Part shown: positions 55,771-64,000 of the stretch, in pieces
Position numbering within the stretch: the stretch's first letter is position 1
Layout: each line of letters opens with the position of its first letter
Source: Frigidibacter mobilis
GTDB lineage: Bacteria > Pseudomonadota > Alphaproteobacteria > Rhodobacterales > Rhodobacteraceae
NCBI RefSeq assembly: GCF_001620265.1
Contig: NZ_CP012661.1
Span: 1,860,001-1,924,000 of the forward strand
Reading direction: 5' to 3'
DNA: 64,000 bases
The notes under the pieces: model-generated
The model's database searches: none
The model's input: only the letters and a program-made list of their open reading frames with translations
Told to the model about the DNA's origin: nothing
Program-made: the position numbers and the translations under genes

Positions 55771-56961
55771 TCACATACGCGCCGAGGCGATTACCGCCCC
55801 CGCCAATCCTCGCGCCTCGCGGTCCGCGCCCTGCAGGTTATCAAGGCTGATCGTGGCAATTCCAAGCCCCGTTTGGGCTGACATTCGCGCGAGCACCTCT
55901 TCCACAACCCCCGCCATCGCCGGGAACGGGATCTGCCCGGCGATGAACCCGTCCAGCGCCGCCTCCTTCGCGGCGTTGAACACCGCGCCGGCCAGCCCGC
56001 GGATCGCCATCACCTCGCGCGCAAGGGTCAGCGCCGGATAGCGCGCGGGATCGGGCGCGGCAAAGCTCAGCCTGCCGATCTGTGCCAGGTCGAGCCGCGC
56101 CACCGGCAAGTGGCCGCGTTCCGGCCAGTTCAGCGCATAGCCGATGGCATGGCGCATGTCGGGCGCGCCCAGATGCGCCATCAGCGCGCCATCGCGGAAG
56201 CCGACCATCGCGTGCACCAGCGATTCGGGATGGACCAGCACCTCGATCATCTCAGGAGGGACGCCGAAATATTCCCGCGTTTCAATGACTTCCAGCGCCT
56301 TGTTGAACATGGAGGCGCTGTCGATGGTGATGCGCTGCCCCATCGCCCAGTTGGGATGGGTCGAGGCCTGCGCCACCGTCGCGCCCGCCAGCCGCTCCAG
56401 CGGCCAGTCGCGGAAGGCGCCGCCGCTGGCGGTGATGATGATCCGCTCGACCGCGGCGATCTCTTCGCCCGCCAGCGCCTGGAACACCGCCGAATGCTCG
56501 CTGTCCACCGGCAGGATCCGCGCGCCATGTGCCTTGGCGGTTTCCATCAGCAGCGGCCCCGCGGTCACGAGGCTCTCCTTGTTGGCCAGCGCCAGCGTGC
56601 GGCCGTGGCGCAGTGCCGCAAGCCCCGGTGCGAGGCCCGCAAAGCCGACGATCGCGCTCATCACCCAATCGGCGGGGCGGTCCGCTGCCTCGATCAGTGC
56701 CGCCTCACCGGCCGCGGCCTCGACGCCAGAGCCTGCCAGCGCGTCGCGCAGCGCGGGCAGGCAGGCGGGATCTGCCGTCACCGCCACCTCGGCCCGCAGC
56801 GCGCGCGCCATCTCGGCCAGCCGCGCCACATTGCGAGCGCCGGTCAGCGCCACGGTGCGGAACGCGTCGGGCCCGCCGGCGCGCATCAGCAGGTCGAAGG
56901 TCGATTCGCCGATGGAGCCGGTGGCCCCGAAGATGGAAACGGAACGGGGGATTGGCGTCAT
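55771..56961 (-). CDS. dxr: 1-deoxy-D-xylulose-5-phosphate reductoisomerase
   Basis: A 396-residue NADPH-dependent enzyme of the MEP isoprenoid pathway. N-terminal GATGSIGESTFDLL is the cofactor fold, and ALANKESLVTAGPLLM, DSEHSAVFQAL and ASGGAFRDWPLE are the metal/substrate segments. ATG at 56961 gives MTPIPRSVSIFG; an ATG at 56985 would add 8 residues overlapping cdsA. It is one base from the cdsA stop. Confidence 0.96.
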   Translation of the reverse strand: MTPIPRSVSIFGATGSIGESTFDLLMRAGGPDAFRTVALTGARNVARLAEMARALRAEVAVTADPACLPALRDALAGSGVEAAAGEAALIEAADRPADWVMSAIVGFAGLAPGLAALRHGRTLALANKESLVTAGPLLMETAKAHGARILPVDSEHSAVFQALAGEEIAAVERIIITASGGAFRDWPLERLAGATVAQASTHPNWAMGQRITIDSASMFNKALEVIETREYFGVPPEMIEVLVHPESLVHAMVGFRDGALMAHLGAPDMRHAIGYALNWPERGHLPVARLDLAQIGRLSFAAPDPARYPALTLAREVMAIRGLAGAVFNAAKEAALDGFIAGQIPFPAMAGVVEEVLARMSAQTGLGIATISLDNLQGADREARGLAGAVIASARM

Positions 56962-56962
56962 G

Positions 56963-57847
56963 TCAGAACCGCACCACCGGCACATCGACCAGCTGCGCCA
57001 CCAGCAGCATCAGCAGCGCCGCCCCCAGCAGCCCGTCGAAACGGTCCAGCAGCCCGCCATGCCCCGGGATCAGCCGCGAACTGTCTTTGACCCCCGCGCG
57101 CCGCTTGATCGCGCTTTCGGCGATGTCGCCCATCTGCGCGGCCAGCGCCAGCGCGGCGGAGATCCAGGGCAGGTCCGGCCCTGCCGTGGTGAACTGGCCG
57201 AAGGCCACCCCGACCAGCGCCGCGCCGACCCAGCCCGCCACCGTGCCCGACCAGGTTTTCTTCGGGCTGATCCGCGGCCAGAATTTCGGCCCGCCAAGGG
57301 CCTTGCCGGCGAAATAGCCGGCGATATCGGTCACCACCACCACCGCGACCAGCCAGGCCAGCCACAGCACCCCGTGATCGGCGCGGAACGACACGAGGCC
57401 ATAGGCCGCCTGCAGCACCGCCAGCGAATAGAGCACGAACAGCAGCCGGCCTTGCATCGGCACCAGCGGCGAGACCAGCGCCGGCAGCAGCAGCAAGAGC
57501 CCGCCCCAGCCCCAGCCCCAATAGCCGACGCCGCCACCCTGCCCCGGCCAGACCTGCGCCAGCACCAGCGCGGCCAGCAGCCCCGCCCCCGCCAGAAGCC
57601 CCAGGCCGCGGGCGGGCATCGCCCTGCCCGGCGGCGCGGCCAGCATTGCCGCCAGCTCCCACACCATCAGCCCGGCGGCGGCAATCGCCAGCCCGGCAAA
57701 CCACCAACCGCCGGCCCAGATCAGCACCAGGCCGCCACCGGCCATCACAAGGCCCGAGATCAGCCGCGGGCCAAGATCGGCCCAACGGGCAGACCGGCCT
57801 GCGGCGGGCGCAGGCTTCGGCCCGGGCTTTGCGTCCCTGTCGGTCAT
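56963..57847 (-). CDS. cdsA: phosphatidate cytidylyltransferase
   Basis: A 294-residue inner-membrane enzyme forming CDP-diacylglycerol from phosphatidate and CTP. Multiple membrane segments (residues 30-230) and the C-terminal signature SSRLIPGHGGLLDRFDGLLG are present. The N-terminal 25 residues are Pro/Ala-rich and probably cytosolic. It lies between uppS and dxr, the usual alphaproteobacterial order. Confidence 0.93.
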   Translation of the reverse strand: MTDRDAKPGPKPAPAAGRSARWADLGPRLISGLVMAGGGLVLIWAGGWWFAGLAIAAAGLMVWELAAMLAAPPGRAMPARGLGLLAGAGLLAALVLAQVWPGQGGGVGYWGWGWGGLLLLLPALVSPLVPMQGRLLFVLYSLAVLQAAYGLVSFRADHGVLWLAWLVAVVVVTDIAGYFAGKALGGPKFWPRISPKKTWSGTVAGWVGAALVGVAFGQFTTAGPDLPWISAALALAAQMGDIAESAIKRRAGVKDSSRLIPGHGGLLDRFDGLLGAALLMLLVAQLVDVPVVRF

Positions 57848-57952
57848 CTGGTCATGTCCTCCCTGCCCGGCCTGCCTGACGGGCGCGCCTGCGCTGGCTT
57901 ACCCGCCGGGCCCGCCCCTGCGCAATCCCCGAAGGCCCGGCGCGGCTGCGGC

Positions 57953-58708
57953 CTATCCGGTCAGCACCCCGCCAAAGCGCCGCTCGCGCGCGCCGAAGCC
58001 CCCGACGATCCCGGCCAGCACCTCGGGGGTGAAATCCGGCCACAGCACCGGGGTGAATTCATATTCCGCATAGGCCGCCTGCCAGGGCAGGAAGTTCGAG
58101 GTCCGCGTCTCGCCCGAGGTGCGGATCACCAGATCCGGGTCCGGCATTCCCGCCGTATCCAGCCGCGCGGTCAGCGCCGCCTCATTCGCCTCTGCGGGCG
58201 CCAGCACGCCGCTGGCAACATCCTCGCACATCCGCCGCGCGGCGCGCAGCAGCTCGTCGCGGCCGCCATAGTTGATCGCCACGGTAAAGTTCACGCGGCG
58301 GTTCTCCGCCGTGCGCGCCTCGATCCCGGCCATCAGCTTCTGCAGCTTGGGGTCCAGCCGCTCGCGCGCGCCGATGAAGCGCAGCCGCACGCCCTCGGCC
58401 GACATCGCATCGGCCTCGCGTTCGATGTAGCGGGCGAAAATGCCCATCAACCCAAGGACCTCTTCGGTCGAGCGCTTCCAGTTCTCAGTGGAAAAGGCAT
58501 AGACCGTCAGCCACTCGATGCCCAGATCCGGGCAGGCGCGGACAATCTCCTTCACCCGCTCGGCCCCCTTGCGATGGCCCACCAGCCGCGGCCAGCCGCG
58601 ATTGGTCGCCCACCGGCCGTTGCCGTCCATGATGATGGCCACATGCCCCGGGCCGCATCCCGATGCCGCCCCTGCCGCCGCCTTGTCATTCACATCCTTG
58701 GCGGCCAT
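57953..58708 (-). CDS. uppS: polyprenyl diphosphate synthase (undecaprenyl type)
   Basis: A 251-residue cis-prenyltransferase making the C55 lipid carrier for peptidoglycan and lipopolysaccharide. The pyrophosphate-binding motif MDGNGRWATNRGWPRLVGH near residue 31, the YAFSTENWKRS segment and the C-terminal RTSGETRTSNFLPWQ match the family. Start of MAAKDVNDKAAAG is slightly longer than usual. Confidence 0.95.
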   Translation of the reverse strand: MAAKDVNDKAAAGAASGCGPGHVAIIMDGNGRWATNRGWPRLVGHRKGAERVKEIVRACPDLGIEWLTVYAFSTENWKRSTEEVLGLMGIFARYIEREADAMSAEGVRLRFIGARERLDPKLQKLMAGIEARTAENRRVNFTVAINYGGRDELLRAARRMCEDVASGVLAPAEANEAALTARLDTAGMPDPDLVIRTSGETRTSNFLPWQAAYAEYEFTPVLWPDFTPEVLAGIVGGFGARERRFGGVLTG

Positions 58709-58765
58709 CGGGCCTAGTCCTCGCTAGGGTTGGAGAGTGTTCGGCGCAGCGGGGGCTCCCGCTGC

Positions 58766-59329
58766 TCAGACCTGCATGATCTCGGCCTGCTTGGCGTCCA
58801 GCGCGCTGTCCACCGCAGCGATGGCCTTGTCGGTCAGCGCCTGCACCTCGGCGGACCAGAACTTCTGGTCATCCTCGCTCATGCCATCGGCCTTGGCCTT
58901 CTTGATTTGGTCCATGCCGTCGCGCCGCACGTTGCGCACCGCAACGCGCGCATGTTCGGCATATTGCGCGGCAACGCGGGTCAGGTCGCGGCGGCGTTCC
59001 TCGTTCAGTTCGGGAATCGGCAGCATGATGATGGTGCCATTGGTCTGCGGGTTGATGCCGAGCCCGCTTTCGCGGATCGCCTTTTCAACCTTGTTCACCA
59101 TAGCCTTGTCCCAGATGTTGATCGTGACCATCCGCGGCTCCGGCACGTTCACCGTGCCAAGCTGGTTGATCGGCGTCATCTGGCCATAGGCATCCACCTG
59201 GATCGGCTCCACCAGCGAGGCCGAGGCCCGGCCGGTGCGCAGCGAGGAAAATTCTGTCCGCAGCGAGGTCATGGCGCCTTCCATGCGGCGGCTCAGGTCG
59301 TCAATGTCGATCTCGATATCGTCGGCCAT
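58766..59329 (-). CDS. frr: ribosome recycling factor
   Basis: A 187-residue two-domain protein that splits post-termination ribosomes with EF-G. The three-helix bundle segment [20 protein letters not shown], the beta-barrel segment ([18 protein letters not shown]) and the C-terminal helix ([15 protein letters not shown]) are typical. GGAAAG precedes the ATG. Confidence 0.97.
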   Translation of the reverse strand: MADDIEIDIDDLSRRMEGAMTSLRTEFSSLRTGRASASLVEPIQVDAYGQMTPINQLGTVNVPEPRMVTINIWDKAMVNKVEKAIRESGLGINPQTNGTIIMLPIPELNEERRRDLTRVAAQYAEHARVAVRNVRRDGMDQIKKAKADGMSEDDQKFWSAEVQALTDKAIAAVDSALDAKQAEIMQV

Positions 59330-59398
59330 GTGTCGTGTCTTTCCGTCAGTTTTCCTTGCGCGCCGCTATAACCGAGCCGATCCCCGAAAGATAGGGAG

Positions 59399-60142
59399 TC
59401 ATCCTTTCACAAGTGTATACGTGCCCCGCCCCGCCAGGATTCCGCGGAAGCCGCCGGGCTCGTCCAGCGAAAACACGATGATCGGCAGGTTGTTGTCGCG
59501 CGCCAGCGCGATCGCCGAGGCATCCATGACGCCCAGGTGCTTCTGCAGCACCTCGTCATAGCTGACCACGTCGTAGCGCTTGGCATCGGCGTGCTTCTTG
59601 GGATCCTTGTCATAGACCCCGTCGACCTTGGTCCCCTTGAAGATCGCCTGGCAGGTCATTTCGTTAGCACGCAGCGTCGCCGCGGTATCGGTGGTGAAAT
59701 AGGGGTTGCCGGTGCCGGCGGCGAAGATCACCACGCGGGCCTTTTCCAGGTGGCGCACGGCGCGGCGGCGGATATAGGGCTCGCAGACCTGGTCCATCGG
59801 GATCGCCGAGATCACGCGGGTGTGGATGTCCAGCGCCTCCAGCGCCGATTGCATCGCCAGCGCGTTCATTACCGTCGCCAGCATCCCCATATAGTCGGCC
59901 GTCGTCCGCTCCATCCCCTGCGCCGAGCCTGCCAGCCCGCGGAAGATGTTGCCGCCGCCGATCACCATGCAGATCTCGACGCCGAGGTCATGGACCGACT
60001 TCACCTCTTGCGCGATGCGCGCCACGGTCGGCGGATGCAGGCCATAGCCCTGGTCCCCCATCAGCGCTTCGCCCGATATCTTCAGAAGCACGCGCTTGTA
60101 AGTGACCTGCGGCTCTTCCGCCGCCCGTTCCATCATGGTCAT
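59399..60142 (-). CDS. pyrH: UMP kinase
   Basis: A 247-residue bacterial UMP kinase making UDP from UMP. Lys at [19 protein letters not shown], the GGGNIFRGL nucleotide loop, and the [16 protein letters not shown] and [13 protein letters not shown] segments fit the family. The N-terminus [12 protein letters not shown] is a short extension; GAGGC precedes the first ATG. It heads the envelope cluster, with frr 69 bases downstream. Confidence 0.96.
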   Translation of the reverse strand: MTMMERAAEEPQVTYKRVLLKISGEALMGDQGYGLHPPTVARIAQEVKSVHDLGVEICMVIGGGNIFRGLAGSAQGMERTTADYMGMLATVMNALAMQSALEALDIHTRVISAIPMDQVCEPYIRRRAVRHLEKARVVIFAAGTGNPYFTTDTAATLRANEMTCQAIFKGTKVDGVYDKDPKKHADAKRYDVVSYDEVLQKHLGVMDASAIALARDNNLPIIVFSLDEPGGFRGILAGRGTYTLVKG

Positions 60143-60313
60143 GTCTGTCGCCTCGCTTGCCGCTGCCCTGATCGCCGGGCAAGATGCGCCAAATCGTCCC
60201 GGGGTTCAACGGGGCACGCGGAAAGAATGCTGCATTGCGGCATAGAGGGCGCACGAATTACATGAAGTAGGGGCTGTATTCCGTTGGAATTGTTGAAAGA
60301 TCTTGCGCCGGAC

Positions 60314-61159
60314 ATGCCGGTTGTCATTGCCGGCCCGACTGCGAGCGGAAAATCTGCGCTGGCCCTGCAGATCGCCGAGCGGCAGGGCGGTGTCATCGTC
60401 AATGCCGATGCGCTGCAGGTCTGGGGCTGCTGGCGGCTGCTGACCGCACGGCCGAGCGCCGCGGAGGAGGCGCGGGTGCCGCATCGCCTCTACGGGCATC
60501 TTTCCTGCGGGGCGGAGTATTCGGTGGGCCATTGGCTGCGCGAGGTGGCGACGCTGCTGGCGGGGCCGGAGCGGACGATCATCGTCGGCGGCACCGGGCT
60601 CTACCTGACCGCGCTGACCGAAGGGCTGGCCGAGATCCCGCCGGTGCCGGCAGAACTGCGCGCCGAGGCGGATGCGCGTCTGGCGGCGGGCGGCGCGGGC
60701 GCGATGCTGGCAGAGCTGGATGCGGCCACGCGGGCGCGGGTAGATCCGCGCAACCCCGCCCGCATCCAGCGCGCCTGGGAGGTGCAGCGCGCCACGGGGC
60801 GCGGCCTTGCGGACTGGCAGGCAGCGACCGGCCCTGCCCTGCTGCCCACCGCCAGCGCGCGGCGGCTGGTGCTGGAGGCCGGGCGCGACTGGCTGGCGGA
60901 GCGGATCGACCGGCGGTTTCGCACCATGCTGGAGGCAGGCGCGCTGGAGGAGGCGCGGGCGGTGCTGGCGCAGTGGTCCCCCGCAGCGCCCTGGGCCAGG
61001 GCCATCGGAGCACCGGAGCTGATCGCGCATCTGCGCGGCGAGATGGGGCTGGAGGAGGCGGTGACGGCGGCGCAGGCCGCCAGCCGGCAATATGCCAAGC
61101 GCCAGCGCACATGGTTCCGGGCGCGGATGAAGGACTGGCAGAAGGTCGCGGCGGGCTGA
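60314..61159 (+). CDS. miaA: tRNA dimethylallyltransferase
   Basis: A 281-residue enzyme attaching the dimethylallyl group to A37 of tRNAs reading UNN codons. The P-loop [15 protein letters not shown], the [18 protein letters not shown] block (replacing the D-S-x-Q of E. coli, as in related alphaproteobacteria), and [14 protein letters not shown] are present, and the end [15 protein letters not shown] is typical. ATG at 60314 is chosen; TTG at 60284 would add ten residues ([14 protein letters not shown]) and is a possible alternative. It is divergent from pyrH. Confidence 0.92.
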   Translation: MPVVIAGPTASGKSALALQIAERQGGVIVNADALQVWGCWRLLTARPSAAEEARVPHRLYGHLSCGAEYSVGHWLREVATLLAGPERTIIVGGTGLYLTALTEGLAEIPPVPAELRAEADARLAAGGAGAMLAELDAATRARVDPRNPARIQRAWEVQRATGRGLADWQAATGPALLPTASARRLVLEAGRDWLAERIDRRFRTMLEAGALEEARAVLAQWSPAAPWARAIGAPELIAHLRGEMGLEEAVTAAQAASRQYAKRQRTWFRARMKDWQKVAAG

Positions 61160-61161
61160 CA

Positions 61162-61257
61162 GACGCGGGGGGCCTTCTGCCCCGCCCGAAACGAAGACGC
61201 GGGGGCTTTCTGCCCCCCGCGGCCCCCCGAGGATATTTGGAACAAGGCAAAGGCAGC
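61162..61257 (+). repeat. dispersed palindromic element, copy 6
   Basis: The hairpin part (GACGCGGGGG...TTCTGCCCC) is present twice in a row, then CCCCCCGAGGATATTTGG and AACAAGGCAAAGGCAGCAGG. It directly follows the miaA stop and is the last sequence before the insertion sequence. Confidence 0.8.
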
Positions 61258-61284
61258 AGGCGGCGCTGCGCCGCCGGTGCGGAT

Positions 61285-61294
61285 GGGGCGCGGC
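61285..61294. repeat. left copy of 10-bp target site duplication
   Basis: GGGGCGCGGC directly before the left IS end; an identical copy follows the right end at 62485-62494. Ten bases is in the range for ISAs1-type insertions. Confidence 0.9.
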
Positions 61295-62484
61295 CAGGGG
61301 AATCGCATTTGAGAAACAGGTCTGGCTCTGTGGCGTGAGTTGGAGTCTTTGGGGAGCACCTTTGGAGGAGTTTTCCGATGCCCACGCTGATCTCGATCTT
61401 GCGCGATGTTGCCGACCCGCGGAGGGGGAACGCGCAGCGGCATGAGCTGCTCGACATTCTGGTGATCGCGCTGGTGGCCTCGGTCTGCGGTGCGGAAAGT
61501 TGCGTGGACTTTGCCGAATTCGCGGTCGACCGGGAGCCGCTTCTTCGGGAATTCCTGATCCTGGAGAACGGCTTGCCAAGCCACGACACGTTCAGCCGGG
61601 TGTTCCGGCTGCTCGATCCGCAGGCCTTCGGGCAGGCCTTCGGCGCCTTCCTGGCCGAGCTCGGCGCGGAGGGGGCGGGGGTGCTCGCCATCGACGGCAA
61701 GACCCTGCGCCGCTCCTTCGACCCCGCCGCGGGGCGCTCGGCGCTGCATGTGGTGACCGCCTTCGGGCAGAGGCGCGGGTCAGCTTCGGGCAACGGGCGC
61801 TGGCGGCGGGCGAGAACGAGATCACGGCGGCCCGCGCGCTGCTCGCCACCCTGGCGCTCGATGGCGCGCTGGTCACCGCCGATGCCATCCACGCCCAGGC
61901 CGATACGGCGCAGCTGGTGCTGGACCAGGGCGGGACTACCTGTTCGCGCTGAAGGCGAACCGCCCGGCCATGCTGGCCGAGGTGGCGGCCTTCTTCGCCG
62001 ATCCGCCCGAGGCGCTCGCCGCCCACACCACCACCGAGGCTGACCACGGCCGGATCGAGACCCGCCACCACCGCGTAACCCATTGCGTCGACTGGATCTT
62101 CGGGGACCGCGCCGAGCCCGGCGCACCCGCCATGCCCGGCCTCGCCACCCTCGCCTGCGTCATCGCAACGCGCGACGGCGGACCGCCCTCGACCCGATAC
62201 TACCTGAGTTCCGCCCGCCTCGCCCCCCAGGCCTTCGCCGCCGCCGTCCGCGCCCACTGGGCCATCGAAAACAGCCTCCACTGGGTGCTCGACGTCACCT
62301 TCGACGAGGACCGCGCCCGAAACCGCGCCGACAACGGCCCCGAAAACCTCGCCATCCTCCGCCGCCTCGCCCTCAACATCCTCAACACCGCCTTGCCAGA
62401 AATGCCCGTCTCACGAAAACGAAAGCGCGCAGGATGGTCCGATAACTTCGCAAGATCCATCATCGGCCAAATGCGATAGCCCTG
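61295..62484 (+). mobile_element. ISAs1-family insertion sequence, 1190 bp, ends intact
   Basis: The ends CAGGG and CCCTG start terminal inverted repeats (61294-61311 and 62468-62485, identical at 16 of 18 positions, ending in ATCGCATTTG). A perfect 10-bp target duplication (GGGGCGCGGC) flanks the element. The single gene encodes an ISAs1-type DDE transposase but carries two frameshifts. The intact ends and duplication suggest a fairly recent insertion between miaA and the AraC gene. Confidence 0.92.
61378..62479 (+). pseudogene. ISAs1-family transposase, two frameshifts
   Basis: The coding sequence begins MPTLISILRDVADPRRG and carries ISAs1 markers: LLDILVIALVASVCGAE, LAIDGKTLRRSFD (first catalytic Asp), STRYYLSSARL and ENSLHWVLDVTFDEDRAR (Glu region). 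The frame changes twice: after VVTAF (near 61770), and after LVLDQGG (near 61933). In both places adding one G to a GGG run restores the expected reading (FGAEARVSFGQ and GDYLFALKANR). With both repaired the protein would be about 367 residues, a normal length. Either the transposase is dead or both are base-calling losses in G runs. Confidence 0.88.
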
Positions 62485-62494
62485 GGGGCGCGGC
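62485..62494. repeat. right copy of 10-bp target site duplication
   Basis: GGGGCGCGGC directly after the right IS end; identical to 61285-61294. Confidence 0.9.
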
Positions 62495-62579
62495 GCGGGG
62501 CGCTTGCCGAATCACCCGCAGTCGGGCTTGATTTCCTGCGGTGTGCCTGCCTGTGCCCAACAAAGGATATGTTGTTCCA

Positions 62580-63425
62580 GTGAAGCTGTTTTCCGGCCCC
62601 CCGCTCTCGCAATTCGCCGCCCCGGCCGCCCCCGGGCGGGCCGATATCCGGCTGGTGCCGATCCCGCGGCTGGCAGCCGGCGGGCGCTGGCGGGTCGAGG
62701 CGATGCGCAGCTATTCCGAACCGCTGCTGCTGTGGTTCACCCGCGGCCAGGGCCGCATCACCGTGGCCGGCGTCACCCGCGGCTATGGCGCGCATAACGC
62801 GGTCTTCATTCCCGCCGGCGTGATGCACGGCTTCGAGATCGGCCACCAGGTGCATGGCACCGCGCTGTTCTTCGGGCGCGAAAGCGATCCTGGCCTGCCG
62901 CGCACCCCCCAGCACCTGCGTATCCGCGAGGCGATCGCGCAGGGCGAGCTGTCCGGGGTCCTCGATGCGGTGCAGCGCGAGATGGAGAGCACGAAGCCCG
63001 GGCATGAGCGGGCGGCACGGCACCACCTCGGCCTTGTCGGCGTCTGGCTGGAACGGCAGATGGCCGATGCCGCCGCCGATCCGGCCGCGGCCCCCCGCCC
63101 CGATGCCGCGCGGCGGCTGGCCAACCGCTTCGCCGCGCTGCTGGAGCGCAAGTATCGCTCTGGCCTCAAGGTCGGCGATCTGGCGGCAGAGCTTGGCGTG
63201 ACCCCGACCCACCTGACGCGGGTCTGCAACCGCACCTGCGGGCGCACCGCCCATGAGTTGCTGGCCGACCGCAGGATGCATGAGGCGCGACGCCTGCTGG
63301 CCGATACCAGGCTGCCGGTGCGCGATGTGTCCGCCAGCCTCGGCTTTGCCTCGCCGGCCTATTTCACCCGCGCCTTCCAGGGCAGCACCGGCAAGACGCC
63401 GAGCGATTTCCGCCGCCAGACCTGA
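62580..63425 (+). CDS. AraC family transcriptional regulator
   Basis: A 281-residue regulator with an N-terminal cupin-type ligand-binding domain (residues about 15-125, e.g. LLLWFTRGQGRITVAG and FIPAGVMHGFEIG) and a C-terminal AraC double helix-turn-helix (GDLAAELGVTPTHLTRVCNR and RDVSASLGFASPAYFTRAFQ). The start is uncertain: GTG at 62580 with AAAGGA about 12 bases upstream is preferred; GTG at 62541 is an alternative. The ligand is unknown. It lies 271 bases before a peptide-type transporter gene on the same strand, a possible target. Confidence 0.85.
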   Translation: MKLFSGPPLSQFAAPAAPGRADIRLVPIPRLAAGGRWRVEAMRSYSEPLLLWFTRGQGRITVAGVTRGYGAHNAVFIPAGVMHGFEIGHQVHGTALFFGRESDPGLPRTPQHLRIREAIAQGELSGVLDAVQREMESTKPGHERAARHHLGLVGVWLERQMADAAADPAAAPRPDAARRLANRFAALLERKYRSGLKVGDLAAELGVTPTHLTRVCNRTCGRTAHELLADRRMHEARRLLADTRLPVRDVSASLGFASPAYFTRAFQGSTGKTPSDFRRQT

Positions 63426-63552
63426 GCGCAGCGCAGCCGCCTTCCGTAGCGGCACCCGGATTAATCGCGCCGCACTGGGTTGACCCCCGGGCATCGCTCC
63501 TCTTTGTTGCGCGCCATGTCGTTTTTGGGCGCTATACCGCCGAAACCAGGCG

Positions 63553-63581
63553 TTGACGCTTTGTTACAATCCGTGCGGAAT
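63553..63581 (+). promoter_or_regulatory. possible promoter upstream of the peptide-type transporter gene
   Basis: TTGACG followed after 17 bases by CGGAAT, a weak match to the sigma70 pattern. It lies about 115 bases before the ATG. The surrounding 63426-63695 holds no gene. Confidence 0.3.
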
Positions 63582-63695
63582 GTGCGGGTGAGACTTCGCC
63601 CGCCCCGCCCGCCGGCCCGAAGTGCAACGCGACCGACCCCGCGGCCGGACATAAAGAACACGGACCTCGTTCCATCTCACAGGGAGTTTAACCAC

Positions 63696-64000
63696 ATGAC
63701 CAAGCACCAGATCTTCGGCAAGCGCCTGCATCCGGCGGTGACGCTCTATGCCGAAGAATGCAAGGCGGGGCTGATGAGCCGCCGTGAATTCCTGACCCGC
63801 GCCTCGGCGCTCGGGGCGACGAGCGTTGCGGCCTATGGCCTGCTGGGGATGAAGGCGCCGGCTGTGGCGCAGGAAACCCCGGTGTCCGGCGGCACCCTGC
63901 GGATGGACATGGATACCAAGGCGCTGAAGGATCCGCGTACCTATGACTGGTCGCAGCTGGCCAACTTCACCCGCGGCTGGCTGGAATACCTGGTCGAATA
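63696..64000 (+). CDS. peptide-type ABC transporter substrate-binding protein, Tat-exported (3' end outside window)
   Basis: The first 101 codons of a periplasmic solute-binding protein of the DppA/OppA (SBP_bac_5) family. An AGGGAG ribosome-binding site lies 8 bases before the ATG. Residues 28-40 contain the twin-arginine motif SRREFLTRASALG, followed by a hydrophobic stretch and a cleavage site at AVA-QE, so the protein is exported folded by the Tat system, which is unusual but known for this subgroup. The segment DPRTYDWSQLANFTRGWLEY matches dipeptide/nickel-type binding proteins. Its partner permease genes would lie downstream of the window. Confidence 0.85.
   Translation, partial: MTKHQIFGKRLHPAVTLYAEECKAGLMSRREFLTRASALGATSVAAYGLLGMKAPAVAQETPVSGGTLRMDMDTKALKDPRTYDWSQLANFTRGWLEYLVE

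Noticed and set aside
60284..60313. Longer miaA starting at a TTG codon
   Set aside because: Possible, but the ATG at 60314 places the P-loop at the normal distance; left as an alternative.

Overview
The window comes from a high-GC alphaproteobacterium, most likely a member of the Rhodobacteraceae (Rhodobacter/Paracoccus-like). The reasons are the gene content and order (an Usg-family protein, a PAS_5-type protein, paired RTX/Hint-domain proteins, a Blh/DUF442/SulP sulfur unit, a GcvT-type dimethylglycine dehydrogenase and LpxI instead of LpxH), the strong G/C bias at third positions, and a family of short intergenic palindromic repeats containing GAGGATATTT. The assignment rests on recognised families and context; no database search was possible.

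Layout. 1-6646: the end of an M32 carboxypeptidase, an outer-membrane-type protein, gyrA, usg, dsbB, a YpfJ-type zinc peptidase and tRNA-Leu(CAA). 6647-12645: an accessory-looking island with a 1-kb AT-richer non-coding stretch, a 48-codon small ORF, and two paralogous RTX proteins with C-terminal Hint domains. 12642-23308: a mostly minus-strand block with a MocA/MobA-like nucleotidyltransferase, a dimethylglycine dehydrogenase-like enzyme, a complete LIV-type ABC transporter with an extra secreted protein between livF and livH, a GNAT acetyltransferase and a GlxA/GbdR-type regulator. 23609-36330: class II DAHP synthase, two poorly characterised proteins, yicC-gmk-gamma carbonic anhydrase, PhoR, a di-haem peroxidase, and an RND efflux set with two adaptors. 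36675-40687: rpe, then a persulfide dioxygenase-like enzyme, a DUF442/rhodanese-like protein and a SulP transporter. 40758-47344: a squalene/phytoene-synthase-fold protein lacking both Asp-rich motifs, cimA, cysS, an aminotransferase and a LysE-Lrp pair. 47410-60142: the envelope-biogenesis cluster pyrH-frr-uppS-cdsA-dxr-rseP-(small membrane ORF)-bamA-skp-fabZ-lpxA-lpxI-lpxB. 60314-64000: miaA, an ISAs1-family insertion sequence with intact ends and a perfect 10-bp target duplication, an AraC regulator, and the start of a Tat-exported peptide-type ABC substrate-binding protein.

How the genes work together. The envelope cluster links ribosome recycling and UMP kinase with isoprenoid (dxr, uppS), phospholipid (cdsA), lipid A (fabZ, lpxA, lpxI, lpxB) and outer-membrane protein (bamA, skp, rseP) assembly. 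The LIV-type transporter with the dimethylglycine dehydrogenase and the GlxA/GbdR-like regulator may form an uptake and demethylation unit for an N-methylated compound. The Blh-DUF442-SulP genes look like a persulfide/sulfite handling unit.

Features that deserve attention: the RTX-Hint pair with its leader ORF; the small secreted and membrane ORFs; six copies of a dispersed palindromic element, two of them back to back; a frameshifted lpxB (an essential-type gene) and a transposase with two single-G losses in G runs, which may reflect homopolymer errors in the assembly; and a low-GC 3' part of cysS that looks mosaic.
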